Positions 15,714 through 24,599 are shown, counted from the first letter of the stretch. The stretch is 32,545 bases of DNA from Mycobacterium arosiense ATCC BAA-1401 = DSM 45069 (GCF_002086125.1 NZ_MVHG01000059.1:1-32545), one strand, 5' to 3'. Notes: generated by a model not told the origin, from the letters alone. A program made the numbers and translations.

Positions 15714-16069
15714 TTAGTTCCGGTTCCACGAAGGCAGTAGGTAAGGGCGGCAGTTCTCTATTTCGTTAGGGAGCGATGGTCGGTTGTTTGGCGGATGGCA
15801 GTGCACCACGTTGGTGGTGAAGATGTCGCTCTTGGTCAGTCCGGCGCGTTCAAGGGCGAGATTGAGGAATCTACCTCTGCCGCCGGTGAACGGGATCTGC
15901 GCCCGCATGCACGGTTTGCCGCACAGGCTCTGCCCGACAACAACGACTGGCGACTCGGGCCGTAGCCCGGAGCTGCCTGCGTGAGGTCGTGAACATTCAT
16001 GCCATCGCAGCGTTGGCACTGCACGATCTCGGTCTTCACCGCCTCCATTAGCTTCAGCCGGCTCCCCAT
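15714..16069 (-). pseudogene. Uracil-DNA glycosylase (family 4/5-like), frameshifted and truncated
   Basis: Two frames together read as a UDG-superfamily protein. The first, from ATG 16069, gives LKLMEAVKTEIVQCQRCDGM and DLTQAAPGYGP, the N-terminal cysteine region. Near 15,960 the match shifts frame and continues ESPVVVVGQSLCGKPCMRAQ, IPFTGGRGRFLNLALERAGL and FTTNVVHCHPPNNRP, which are the uracil-pocket and GRSGxLL-like motifs with further iron-sulfur cysteines. It ends with IENCRPYLLPSWNRN, losing the C-terminal half, which in the family carries the remaining cysteine ligands and active-site loop. It is non-functional. The enzyme class removes uracil from DNA. Confidence 0.8.
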
Positions 16070-16203
16070 GCATTGTTCTTACCCGGCGGCGCGTGTCGGC
16101 TGAAACCGCCTCGCCGAGGTTCGCCAATGGGCATGGGTCTGGAACGCTGCCGTGTCCGGATCCTCAGATCGCGCCGCGATGGTCATTCGCTGAGAATTTC
16201 TGC

Positions 16204-17622
16204 ATGGCGCTGGACACTCCGCTCAACACACGCCAGCTCGATGTACTCCGGTGGATCGGTGAGGGCTGCCCTGACGGCCGGTGGACGAACACCTCCTACA
16301 AAGCAACTGCGGCGGCCCTTCAGAACCGTCGCCTCGTCACGGTCAGCAAGCGAGGCGGATGGAAGGCAACGATCGAACCAGCTGGTACTTACTACCTGAA
16401 GCACGGCGACTACCCGACTGATCACTTCCCGAACAAGCGCCGGTCGTATAGCCGCGCCATTCGGTTGGCGCACTCGGAGCAAGGGACGCCGCAGCGGTCG
16501 CTCACCCGCCCGGGTCCCGAAGAGCCCACGCCGACCCGAAGGTTGTTGCAGAACATCATCGACGCGGGCGGCGTCCTGGAACTCAATACCAAGGGTGACG
16601 ACACCAACTACGGGAATCTGATCGCGATCATCAACCGGCGGCAGATGGCCCCGGACGGCCAGCAAGTGATCTTGATGGACGGCGCCAGCTACTACCAGAA
16701 GGTGTTTCGGCTGTCGTCGGTCGCGGAGTGGAAGACCCAGCCACCAGTCGAGGTCGTGGCCGCCGACCGCATTGGGCGCTGGCATCCCGCGGTGGCGGCG
16801 CTGCGAAGCGAGAACCGGCTCAGTTCCATCGACTCACCGCAGCGCCAGCGCGCCCTCCGGTTGCTGCACGCCCTGGCACGTGAGGCAGAGGCACGCGGCT
16901 ACACCGTGCAGGAGGCGCCGAAACAGGAGCCGCGCGGCTACGGCCACCATAACCGTGCCCACCTACCCGGCAATGTCATCGTCGGCGTGACGCCGGTGAA
17001 GTGCGGGATCGGCATCACGCAACTGCAAGACAAGGTGCCGCACGAAGCGACGGTGAAGGAACTGGAGCGGGCCAAGCGGGAGTCGTGGTACCGGATTCCT
17101 ACTCACGACTACGTACCGTCCAAGCGGCTGTCGATCACGCTGAACACTGATAGCCGATTCTCCTCGGAGGTGTCGTGGGCGGACACCAAGACGATCCCGC
17201 TGGAGTCGCGGCTGCCAGATGTCATGACCTTGTTCGAGCGCTGGGCACTGATTCACACCGAGCGCACCGATGCCGAACGACTAGCGGAGATCGAAATACA
17301 GAATCGGCAAGCACGCGAGGATGAACTCGCCCGCGAGGCTTACGTGCAGCATGCGCTGGGGGAGCGGCTGATTGCGGACATGAAGGACTGGGAGTTGGCC
17401 GGCCGGCTGCGCCACTACCTCGCTGACATGGCCGAGCGCATCGAGCACATCACCGACGACGAACAACGAGCAGCAGCCATCGAGTGGATGCGATGGTGCG
17501 AGCAGTACAGCGGCGAACGTAACCCGCTGACGAAGCCGATCCGCCAGCCGAAGGTCAAGCCACCGGACTACAACGAGCTTCGGGACTTCCGGCAGCGCCT
17601 CGGCTTCGGCCATCGGTGGTGA
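16204..17622 (+). CDS. Hypothetical actinobacterial protein with N-terminal winged helix
   Basis: The chosen start is ATG 16204 (MALDTPLNTRQLDVLRWIGE), as family members begin this way; the frame itself opens at 16093. The product has 472 residues. Residues 1-75 look like a winged helix (GEGCPDGRWTNTSYKATAAA, LQNRRLVTVSKRGG, YYLKHGDYP). The middle includes ASYYQKVFRLSSVAEW and an SITLNTDSRFSSEVSWADTK segment. The C-terminal third is a long coiled coil (AERLAEIEIQNRQAREDELA) ending in a Pro/Lys-rich tail. I recall similar proteins of unknown function, sometimes mislabelled PE-PGRS, in many actinobacteria. The N-terminus suggests DNA binding. It is intact although it lies among broken genes. 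Confidence 0.7.
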   Translation: MALDTPLNTRQLDVLRWIGEGCPDGRWTNTSYKATAAALQNRRLVTVSKRGGWKATIEPAGTYYLKHGDYPTDHFPNKRRSYSRAIRLAHSEQGTPQRSLTRPGPEEPTPTRRLLQNIIDAGGVLELNTKGDDTNYGNLIAIINRRQMAPDGQQVILMDGASYYQKVFRLSSVAEWKTQPPVEVVAADRIGRWHPAVAALRSENRLSSIDSPQRQRALRLLHALAREAEARGYTVQEAPKQEPRGYGHHNRAHLPGNVIVGVTPVKCGIGITQLQDKVPHEATVKELERAKRESWYRIPTHDYVPSKRLSITLNTDSRFSSEVSWADTKTIPLESRLPDVMTLFERWALIHTERTDAERLAEIEIQNRQAREDELAREAYVQHALGERLIADMKDWELAGRLRHYLADMAERIEHITDDEQRAAAIEWMRWCEQYSGERNPLTKPIRQPKVKPPDYNELRDFRQRLGFGHRW

Positions 17623-17743
17623 CGAGGACCTGCCCTAGCCCTACCCGTCGACCTGAGCCCGGTGCGTCACCGAATTTTGTCGGTATCACGTGTCAGGCTT
17701 ATTCGAAGTGTTCGTTCTCACGACGACAGATGCGGAGGCCCTC

Positions 17744-18413
17744 ATGGCACAGGGCAAGGCACGCGTTCACGAGTTGGCGTCCGAGTTCGGCGTGACAGCG
17801 AAAGACATACTCATCCTCCTGAGTGGTTGGGACGAGTTCGTGAAATCTGCCAGCAGTACGGTCGAGGCTCCGCTCACCCGGAGGGTGCGCGAGCACTACG
17901 CCGCCCGACCCCCGCGACCGATTACTACTCGCGACTACGGCGTCTCGGCTGGCCCGACCCGTCGTGGAGTGACCGACGACAACGGCTTCGGCGCCGCCGT
18001 CGAAAGAGCTCGTCGGCAGAGTCGTCGAGCGTCACCCGGCAGCCATCAGCCGGGCGAGATCGAGGCAGCCCTCTACCGCTGTGTCATCGACCCGGTGCGC
18101 ACCAGGCGTGGCAGTTACACGCCTGAGGAGCGGGACCGTGTGGAGCGGTTTTTGCGGCGGTGGCTAGAAACCTGGCTGGACGATATGGCCGAGTGGATCA
18201 GAGTCAGCGGGGGCCAGCACCCAGACGTCGCGGTGCAGCTGTGTACGGCGGGGCTCACGCGCCGACGCCGACCTGCGCCTCGGATTCGGACGGATCGATC
18301 CCAACCGCGACACCATCATCGGGCGTGTCATCCGCGGCACTGTCGGGATCAAGGACGCCGTGAGTCAGGTCAAGGAGTACCGCCGCTCGCAGTCTGCGAC
18401 TGGTTCTGAGTGA
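17744..18413 (+). pseudogene. IF2_N-domain protein, frameshifted near its 3' end
   Basis: From ATG 17744 (GGAG site six bases upstream) the protein starts MAQGKARVHELASEFGVTAK, then SASSTVEAPLTRRVREHY. This is the small N-terminal domain of translation initiation factor IF-2, here without any GTPase. A basic linker and a helical segment (SYTPEERDRVERFLRRWLET) follow. After about base 18,250 the frame yields obvious non-protein (HHHRACHPRHCR), while another frame yields DADLRLGFGRIDPNRDTIIG and ending EYRRSQSATGSE, stopping at TGA 18411-18413. A one-base shift joins them into one protein. IF2_N-only proteins may bind nucleic acid; the function here is unknown. A sequencing error would restore the gene. 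Confidence 0.65.
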
Positions 18414-18615
18414 CCTGCTCATCGCGAAGCAGCCGTAGCTCCATTTGGACAACGGCCAGGTCGTCAAGCATGCGCGCGCCCACCGGGTCGCAGCGGACGG
18501 CAGCGAGCAGCTGTTGCGTCACCCCGTCGGGATAGCAGCCGGCGTCCAGGTGAGAAACGAAGTCCATCGAGTACGGAGGCGAGTATTCGATCGGGGGTAT
18601 CGGCATCTCCTGCAT
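18370..18615 (-). CDS. Small hypothetical protein with anti-sigma-like N-terminal motif
   Basis: The 81-residue product has FVSHLDAGCYPDGVTQQLL and AAVRCDPVGARMLDDLA, a short helical pattern seen at the N-terminus of many mycobacterial membrane proteins of anti-sigma type ('D-LHAG-L-P----RL---V--DP-A--LLAAL'). Here the protein ends soon after and has no TM segment. It converges with the IF2_N gene and the two ends overlap by 44 bp. Function is unknown. Confidence 0.5.
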   Translation of the reverse strand: MQEMPIPPIEYSPPYSMDFVSHLDAGCYPDGVTQQLLAAVRCDPVGARMLDDLAVVQMELRLLRDEQVTQNQSQTASGGTP

Positions 18616-18724
18616 TCAGCCATTCTGCGACAGCTGAAGGCCGCGATCGTGCACGATTCCACAGCTGGCCAGGCTCTTACACAGCTGGAATGAGGGCAAG
18701 ACCGCAGGTCGCGGCGCGTCGGGG

Positions 18725-18760
18725 TTGACAAAGTTTTGTCATATAACAAAGATAACAAAA
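18725..18760 (+). promoter_or_regulatory. Promoter with overlapping palindrome upstream of the restriction operon
   Basis: TTGACA at 18725-18730 is a perfect -35 box in an AT-rich patch. A -10-like element may be AAAGAT or AAGATA about 17-18 bp downstream. GACAAAGTTTTGTC at 18727-18740 is a perfect 14-bp inverted repeat overlapping the -35, so a bound protein would occlude RNA polymerase. Two copies of ATAACAAA follow at 18743-18750 and 18752-18759, just before the ATG at 18761. With that spacing the transcript would have a very short or no leader. The XRE domain at the start of the first gene is the obvious candidate ligand. Confidence 0.65.
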
Positions 18761-21304
18761 ATGAACCCTGCGGTGGCTGTCCCTGACGTTCTGCGATCTA
18801 TCAGGGAGAAGCTCGACCTCACTCAGGTGGAGCTCGCTGAGCGGCTCGGAGTCTCGTTCGCGACCGTGAACCGTTGGGAGGGCCGAGGGAACAGTCCGCA
18901 GAAGTCGCCCATGGCCCGGATACTGGCCCTCGCTGTAGAGGCGGGCATCGATGTCGGCGATGTTCCGACGGACGCGCCTCCGATGCCAGCGCGGCGTCGT
19001 CGCGCTCCTGCTGCGCGCAGCGTCATGTCTATGGAGCAGATGCTCTGGGATGCCGCCTGCTCCATCCGTGGCGAGAAGGATGCGCCCAAGTTCAAGGACT
19101 ACCTGCTGCCGTTGCTGTTCCTGAAGCGTCTTTCGGATGTCTTCGATGACGAGATTTCCCGCCTGGCCGAAGAGTTTGGCGATCGAGACGTTGCCCTCGA
19201 GATAGCCGAAGAAGATAAAGAGTTGTTGCGATTCCACGTTCCGAAGGAGGCTCGCTGGGGCGTCATCTCGGGACGAGAGCCGTACGAGTGGCCCCTTGAC
19301 GATCGTGGTCGTTCGACCACCCCGAAGGACATCGGTGAACACCTGACTAAGGCTGTCCGTGCAGTCGTCCGCTTCAACCCCGGTCTATCGGGCGTGATTG
19401 ACGTGGTTGACTTCGCGGCCGAGCGCAATGGGGAGCGCGATATCAACCCAGCCCGTTTGCGGGGCGTTGTAGAGGCTTTTTCCGATCCGCGCTATCGGCT
19501 CGGGCTCGCCGATGTGCAGCCAGACTTTTTGGGCAGGGCTTACGAATACTTGCTCCGTAAGTTCGCTGAAGGTTCGGGGCAGTCGGCTGGTGAGTTCTTC
19601 ACGCCGACCGAAGTGGGATTCCTGATGGCCCGCATTCTGCGTCCTCGGCCCGGTGAGACTTGCCATGACTACGCCTGCGGCTCCGGCGGCCTCCTGATCA
19701 AGTTACAGATCGTCGCTCGCGAGATCGACCCGACGAGCAAGGTGCCGCTGAAGATGTTCGGCCAGGAACTTCAAGCCGAAAGCTACGCCGTGGCGCAGAT
19801 GAACACGATCATCCACGACATGGACGTTGACCTACAGCGCGGCGACACCATGATCAATCCGAAGTTCCGCGACCCAGCGGGAGGTCTCCAGCGCTTCGAC
19901 GTTGTTGTCGCCAACCCGATGTGGAACCAGACGTTTGATCCGAGCCTATTCGAAGATGATCCTTACGACCGCTTCACGGAGGCTGGCGGCGTGACGTCCG
20001 GCAAGGGTGACTGGGCCTGGCTGCAACACACCCTCGCCGTCATGAGCGAGAGCGGGCGGGCCGCGGTGGTGCTCGATACGGGTGCGATGACGCGTGGTTC
20101 TGGCTCAAAGAATGAGGATAAAGAGCGGAACATCCGAAAGTGGTTCGTCGACCACGACTACATCGAGGGCGTTGTGCTCCTCCCTGACAACTTGTTCTAT
20201 AACACGAACGCAGCTGGAAGCATCGTCATCCTCAACAAGCGGAAGCCTGCCTCGCGCAAAGGAAAAGTCTTCCTGCTTAATGCGAGTCGGCGCTTCGACA
20301 AGAGCCGACCCAAGAACGTGTTGTCTGACAATCACGTCCTTGAGCTTGCGCGGATGTATCAGGCTGGTGAGCCAGTCGACGGTGAGATGGCAATCGTTGA
20401 TATCAACGAGCTTGCAAAGGCTGATTACAATCTCAGTCCGGCGCGGTGGGCTGCGTCAAGCAGTCAAGCCGAGCGCCGCTCGATCTCGGAGATCGCGGCT
20501 GACCTCGCCTCCCTGGAAAAGCAAGAAGACGAAGCGAGTCGGCTGCTCGCGCCGGTGACGCGAGTCTCCTTTCCGGAGAACGGTTCTCCGACCGGCAGCC
20601 TACGGGCGGCACCGCAGAAGGACACCGAGATCGGCCCGATCCCGGAGGCCTGGGAGTTGCGCACCGTCGGCGAACTGTGTGATATCTGGAGTGGTGGAAC
20701 TCCTCGAAAGTCGGTTCCCGAGTACTGGATTGGTGAAGTCCCCTGGGTGTCAGGTAAAGACCTTAAGGCACCTGTCATCCATGACGCGATCGACCACCTG
20801 TCCGAGGACGGCGTGATGTCTGGCAGCCGGCTGGCGCCCACGGATTCCGTCTTGTTGCTCGTACGCGGCATGGGCCTAGCGAAGGACTTGCCTGTCGCGG
20901 CGATCAGCCGGCCCATGGCGTTCAACCAGGACGTCAAAGCGCTCGTACTGAAAGAGCAATACGCCGCTTTCCCAGGGCGATTCCTCCGTGCTGCGATCTA
21001 CTCAAGCAAGGAGCGACTGCTCGGTCGAATCGTTCCGTCTGCTCACGGAACCATGACGCTCAACCTAAGCGATGTCGAATCACTCGTGGTCGCGTGGCCA
21101 ACCGATCCGGATGAAGCGCATCAGATCGTCGCCATACTGTCTGCTGTCGAAGAAAAATCCTGGATCCAGCGGCAGAAGGCTGCGCTGTGCGAAGAGCTTT
21201 TCGGCTATCTCTTGAGCCACGTGATGTCTGGTCAGTTGAGCGTCGAAACCTTTGCCGGTCCTGCTGCGCCAAGCTTGGCTGTTGTCGGTGAGGCACCGGC
21301 ATGA
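18761..21304 (+). CDS. hsdM: XRE-HsdM-HsdS(half) fusion of a type I restriction-modification system
   Basis: The ATG at 18761 is preferred over the upstream TTG, which is the -35 box. The 847-residue protein has three parts. Residues 8-55 are an XRE HTH (KLDLTQVELAERLGVSFATV, NRWEGRG). Residues about 90-560 are the N6-adenine methyltransferase HsdM, with GEFFTPTEVGFLM, the SAM motif I DYACGSGG (303-310; DPACGSGG is usual) and catalytic NPMW (385-388; NPPF/Y is usual). Residues about 620-830 are one target-recognition domain of HsdS (IPEAWELRTVGELCDIWSGG, PWVSGKDL, AHGTMTLNLSDVESL). With a single TRD the protein likely dimerises to read a two-part site. It modifies host DNA and guides HsdR. 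It overlaps hsdR by 4 bp. Confidence 0.93.
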   Translation: MNPAVAVPDVLRSIREKLDLTQVELAERLGVSFATVNRWEGRGNSPQKSPMARILALAVEAGIDVGDVPTDAPPMPARRRRAPAARSVMSMEQMLWDAACSIRGEKDAPKFKDYLLPLLFLKRLSDVFDDEISRLAEEFGDRDVALEIAEEDKELLRFHVPKEARWGVISGREPYEWPLDDRGRSTTPKDIGEHLTKAVRAVVRFNPGLSGVIDVVDFAAERNGERDINPARLRGVVEAFSDPRYRLGLADVQPDFLGRAYEYLLRKFAEGSGQSAGEFFTPTEVGFLMARILRPRPGETCHDYACGSGGLLIKLQIVAREIDPTSKVPLKMFGQELQAESYAVAQMNTIIHDMDVDLQRGDTMINPKFRDPAGGLQRFDVVVANPMWNQTFDPSLFEDDPYDRFTEAGGVTSGKGDWAWLQHTLAVMSESGRAAVVLDTGAMTRGSGSKNEDKERNIRKWFVDHDYIEGVVLLPDNLFYNTNAAGSIVILNKRKPASRKGKVFLLNASRRFDKSRPKNVLSDNHVLELARMYQAGEPVDGEMAIVDINELAKADYNLSPARWAASSSQAERRSISEIAADLASLEKQEDEASRLLAPVTRVSFPENGSPTGSLRAAPQKDTEIGPIPEAWELRTVGELCDIWSGGTPRKSVPEYWIGEVPWVSGKDLKAPVIHDAIDHLSEDGVMSGSRLAPTDSVLLLVRGMGLAKDLPVAAISRPMAFNQDVKALVLKEQYAAFPGRFLRAAIYSSKERLLGRIVPSAHGTMTLNLSDVESLVVAWPTDPDEAHQIVAILSAVEEKSWIQRQKAALCEELFGYLLSHVMSGQLSVETFAGPAAPSLAVVGEAPA

Positions 21305-24243
21305 GCACTCTGAAAATCAGCGAGGCGCGAACAGCGCAGTTTCCGATGGTGGCTCACGCCCAAGGGATCGGGTGGGAAATTCTTGAGCCAGTCGATGCTG
21401 AGGTCCTCCGGCACGGCCGGGAGAACATGCTGTTCACGTCCGTCCTAGAGGACAAGCTACGTGAGTTCAATCCGTGGTTGACGCCGGATCAAGCTCGGGC
21501 CGTCGTCGAGACTATCGAAGCACTACCGGCAACCATCGAAGGAAACTGGGAAGTTCTCCGATGGATGCGCGGTGAGCACAAGTGGTACGACGAGAACGAG
21601 AAGCTCAGTCGCGCAGTTCAACTCATCGACTTCGCAAACCCAGACGCCAACCTACTGCAGGTCACGTGGGAGTGGAAGGTCGAGCCCGTCGCTCGGAAGG
21701 GTAACCGGGCTGATGTGATCTTCTTGGTCAACGGGCTGCCCGTCACAATCGTGGAGCACAAGAACCCGACGTCGGGTGATGCCCTTACCCGGGGGATCAC
21801 CCAGCTTCGTCGATACGAGAAGGAGACGCCCGAACTCGTCGCTCAGACGCAGCTGTACAACGTCACTCACATGCTCGGGTACTGGTACGGCGTTACATGG
21901 AATGTCTCACGGCGCTTCATCTTCAAATGGAAGTACGCGGCAGAAGAATCCTATAAGAGCGCTGTTGAGGCATTTTTCGAGCCGCACGCCTTCCTGCGCA
22001 CATTGAAGGACTGGATCCTCTTCTACGTCGAGGACTCTGAGACCAGAAAATCGGTGCTCCGCGAGCACCAACGCAAGGCGGTCGACAAGATCGTCGCCCG
22101 ATGCGCAGATCCGGAAAAGAACCGAGGGCTCATCTGGCACACGCAGGGGTCTGGTAAGACCTTCACCCTCTTGAGCGCTGCCCGTCAGATCCTTGAGGAT
22201 AAGGCGCGATTCAGTACGGCAACGGTCATTTTGGTCGTCGATCGAAACGAGCTGGAAGGTCAACTGAGGGGGTGGGTGGATCGCCTTCTTGGTGAGATGC
22301 AGGCTGCCGACATCCACGTTGAGCGAGCCGAGAGCAAGGCTGATCTCCAAAAGATCCTGGACTCCGACCGCCGCGGGCTGATCGTCTCGATGATCCACAA
22401 GTTCGAGGAAATCAAAGCCAACAGTTCGCTGCGGGACAACATCTACGTTTTCATCGACGAAGCCCACAGGTCGGTTGCCGCCGATCTTGGTACCTACCTC
22501 ATGGCTGCTGTCCCGAATGCCACCATCATCGGGTTCACCGGTACGCCTGTCGGTGATTCCAAGGCAGGCTCGGGGTCTTTCAAGATTTTCGGCCGGGACG
22601 ACGAGGATGGGTTCCTCGACAAGTACTCGATCATCGAGTCCATTGAGGACGAGACCACCCTCCCGATCCGCTACAAACTCGCACCGTCCAGCATGCGTCT
22701 ACCGGCCAAGGACCTTGAGGACCAGTTCTACTCTCTCGCTGGCGAAGAGGACGTAACGGATGTCGAGGAACTAAACCGAGTCCTAGAACGGGCTGTGAAC
22801 TTGCGGGCGTTTCTTGGCGCAGACAATCGCGTCGATCAGGTCGCGAAGTTCGTTGCTGGGCATTTCAAAGAGAACGTGCTACCGCTCGGCTATAAGGCGT
22901 TCGTCGTGGCTGTCGACCGTGAGACGTGCGCTAAGTACAAGGTCGCGCTCGATCGGTACCTGCCGGCGGAGTGGTCAGAAGTGGTCTACAGCAGGAACGT
23001 GAACGACATCGTTGACCGGCCGACTGTAGCCAACTTGCAGATCTCCGAGACGCGCGAAGAAGAAGTTCGCAGGCTCTTCAAGAAGGCCGATCAGGAGCCG
23101 AAGATCCTCATCGTCACCGACAAGTTGCTGACTGGCTACGACGCTCCCGTTCTCTACGCGATGTACCTCGATAAGCCGATGCGCAACCACGTGCTCCTTC
23201 AGTCTCTCGCACGGGTGAACCGGCCATACATTGACAGTCAGAACGTCAGCAAGAAGGTCGGGCTGGTTGTCGATTTCGTCAGCGTGCTTGAGGATCTGAC
23301 AAAGGCATTGACATTCGATGCGTCGACCGCGAAGGGTGCACTCGAAGACCTGGACATCCTAATGGTGGACCTGCACGAGAAGATCACGGCCGCTGCCAGC
23401 GAGTATCTCAATGCTGATGGCTCAAAGAAGCCGGACGCCCAGCTTGAGGCTGCCGTCTTCGGCCGCTTCATCGAACCGGCCGAACGAAAGCTCTTCTTCG
23501 ATGCCTACAAAGATATCGAAGCGCTGTGGGAGATCTTGTCGCCAGACCCCGGTCTGCGTGACCACATTCAGACGTACAAGGACCTGTCGAAACTCTATGC
23601 CGCCGTGCGTGCCAACTACGGCCAGTCCGGCAGTTTCCTCGGGGATCTCGAACACAAGACGCGAAAACTCATCGAGGGCAGTGCCACCCAAGAGGATCTC
23701 GGACGGTTCTCGAAGATCGTCGACTTCGACGTTGAGGCCTTGAAGCAGCTCAAAGGCGATGAGGGACCTGATGAGGGCAAGGTCTACAACCTGCTCCGTG
23801 GGCTCCGCAAAGAGATGGAGGAAGATCCAGCGGGTGCCGTTGTGCTGCAGAGTATTAAAGACCGCGCTGACCAGGTGATGCAGAATCTCGAAGATCGCCA
23901 GATAAACGGTATCGCTGCGATCGTTCAACTTGAGGCGCTCGCCATTGAGAAGGCCGAAGCCAAGGAACGGGCCAAGCAGAGCGGCCTCAGCGACCTCGGC
24001 TTCGCCATCTACTGGGTTATTTGCAATGACAGTGGAGTCAAGGCAACACCTTTCGACAGCCTCGCTGCTGCAAAGGAAATTGAGACGGTTCTCGCCAAGT
24101 TTCCAAGCTGGCGGGACATTCCCGACGAAAAGCGTCGGCTCCGTGCGGGTCTCTACAAGCCGCTCCTGGCGCTCGGTAAGGAGGACCGCGCGGCGGTCAT
24201 CGAGCGCGTGATGCAGGTCTTAGAACAGGCGGCGTCGACGTGA
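21301..24243 (+). CDS. hsdR: HsdR, type I restriction endonuclease and translocase subunit
   Basis: The 980-residue protein has the full HsdR layout. Residues about 10-260 are the PD-(D/E)XK nuclease, with Asp138 (RADVIFLVNG) and Glu152-x-Lys154 (IVEHKNPTSG). Two RecA-like SF2 translocase domains follow, with Walker A TQGSGKT (281-287), DEAH box (386-389), motif III FTGTPVGD and motif VI-like LQSLARVNRP. A long helical C-terminus would contact the methyltransferase. It translocates DNA and cuts unmodified sequence in complex with HsdM and HsdS. Key residues are intact. The start is fixed by the ATGA overlap with the hsdM fusion, and the stop overlaps the next gene by GTGA. Nothing suggests loss of function. 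Confidence 0.95.
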   Translation: MSTLKISEARTAQFPMVAHAQGIGWEILEPVDAEVLRHGRENMLFTSVLEDKLREFNPWLTPDQARAVVETIEALPATIEGNWEVLRWMRGEHKWYDENEKLSRAVQLIDFANPDANLLQVTWEWKVEPVARKGNRADVIFLVNGLPVTIVEHKNPTSGDALTRGITQLRRYEKETPELVAQTQLYNVTHMLGYWYGVTWNVSRRFIFKWKYAAEESYKSAVEAFFEPHAFLRTLKDWILFYVEDSETRKSVLREHQRKAVDKIVARCADPEKNRGLIWHTQGSGKTFTLLSAARQILEDKARFSTATVILVVDRNELEGQLRGWVDRLLGEMQAADIHVERAESKADLQKILDSDRRGLIVSMIHKFEEIKANSSLRDNIYVFIDEAHRSVAADLGTYLMAAVPNATIIGFTGTPVGDSKAGSGSFKIFGRDDEDGFLDKYSIIESIEDETTLPIRYKLAPSSMRLPAKDLEDQFYSLAGEEDVTDVEELNRVLERAVNLRAFLGADNRVDQVAKFVAGHFKENVLPLGYKAFVVAVDRETCAKYKVALDRYLPAEWSEVVYSRNVNDIVDRPTVANLQISETREEEVRRLFKKADQEPKILIVTDKLLTGYDAPVLYAMYLDKPMRNHVLLQSLARVNRPYIDSQNVSKKVGLVVDFVSVLEDLTKALTFDASTAKGALEDLDILMVDLHEKITAAASEYLNADGSKKPDAQLEAAVFGRFIEPAERKLFFDAYKDIEALWEILSPDPGLRDHIQTYKDLSKLYAAVRANYGQSGSFLGDLEHKTRKLIEGSATQEDLGRFSKIVDFDVEALKQLKGDEGPDEGKVYNLLRGLRKEMEEDPAGAVVLQSIKDRADQVMQNLEDRQINGIAAIVQLEALAIEKAEAKERAKQSGLSDLGFAIYWVICNDSGVKATPFDSLAAAKEIETVLAKFPSWRDIPDEKRRLRAGLYKPLLALGKEDRAAVIERVMQVLEQAAST

Positions 24244-24599
24244 CACGATCGTGGCTCTATCCCGAACAACAACTCCGTCGACGTGCCCAAGCCTGGGCGG
24301 TCAAACTGAAGGTCAACCCCGAGCAGGTGCAGATCAAGCTGCTGCCTGGGAAATGGGGATCCTGCGCACCGAACGGCGTTGTGACACTGGCCGACGATCT
24401 ATCGGCCAAGGACGAGGACTTTCAGGATTACGTTATCGTTCACGAGCTTCTCCACCTTCGGTACCGAGATCATGGGAAACAGTTCAAAGCCATGATGACC
24501 GCGCTCGTGCCGAATTGGCGCGAGTTGGAGCAGCAGAGCCAACATACTACCGACACCGTAGACGGCCGTCGGAACCACGAACGCGGAGGCGTGGACTAG
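24240..24599 (+). CDS. YgjP/DUF45-type zinc metalloprotease
   Basis: The 119-residue protein begins at GTG 24240, within the stop of hsdR. It contains the gluzincin motif HELLH at residues 68-72 (His68, Glu69, His72) and a third likely ligand His78 (RYRDHGKQF). KWGSCAPNGVVTL before it is typical of YgjP/WLM-like minimal metalloproteases (DUF45). The family is often found next to hsdR in type I systems, and its substrate there is unknown. Possible roles are control of restriction subunits or an effector role during infection; neither follows from the sequence. It ends directly at the start of the next gene (TAGATG). It is shorter than stand-alone YgjP proteins (about 230 residues) and keeps mainly the catalytic core. 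Confidence 0.88.
   Translation: MTRSWLYPEQQLRRRAQAWAVKLKVNPEQVQIKLLPGKWGSCAPNGVVTLADDLSAKDEDFQDYVIVHELLHLRYRDHGKQFKAMMTALVPNWRELEQQSQHTTDTVDGRRNHERGGVD

Noticed and set aside
18725..18760. TTG start for the HsdM fusion
   Set aside because: The TTG belongs to a perfect TTGACA -35 box within a palindrome. The ATG at 18761 begins a normal XRE domain.
23422..23928. Minus-strand gene inside hsdR
   Set aside because: It is the shadow of a well-conserved HsdR frame.
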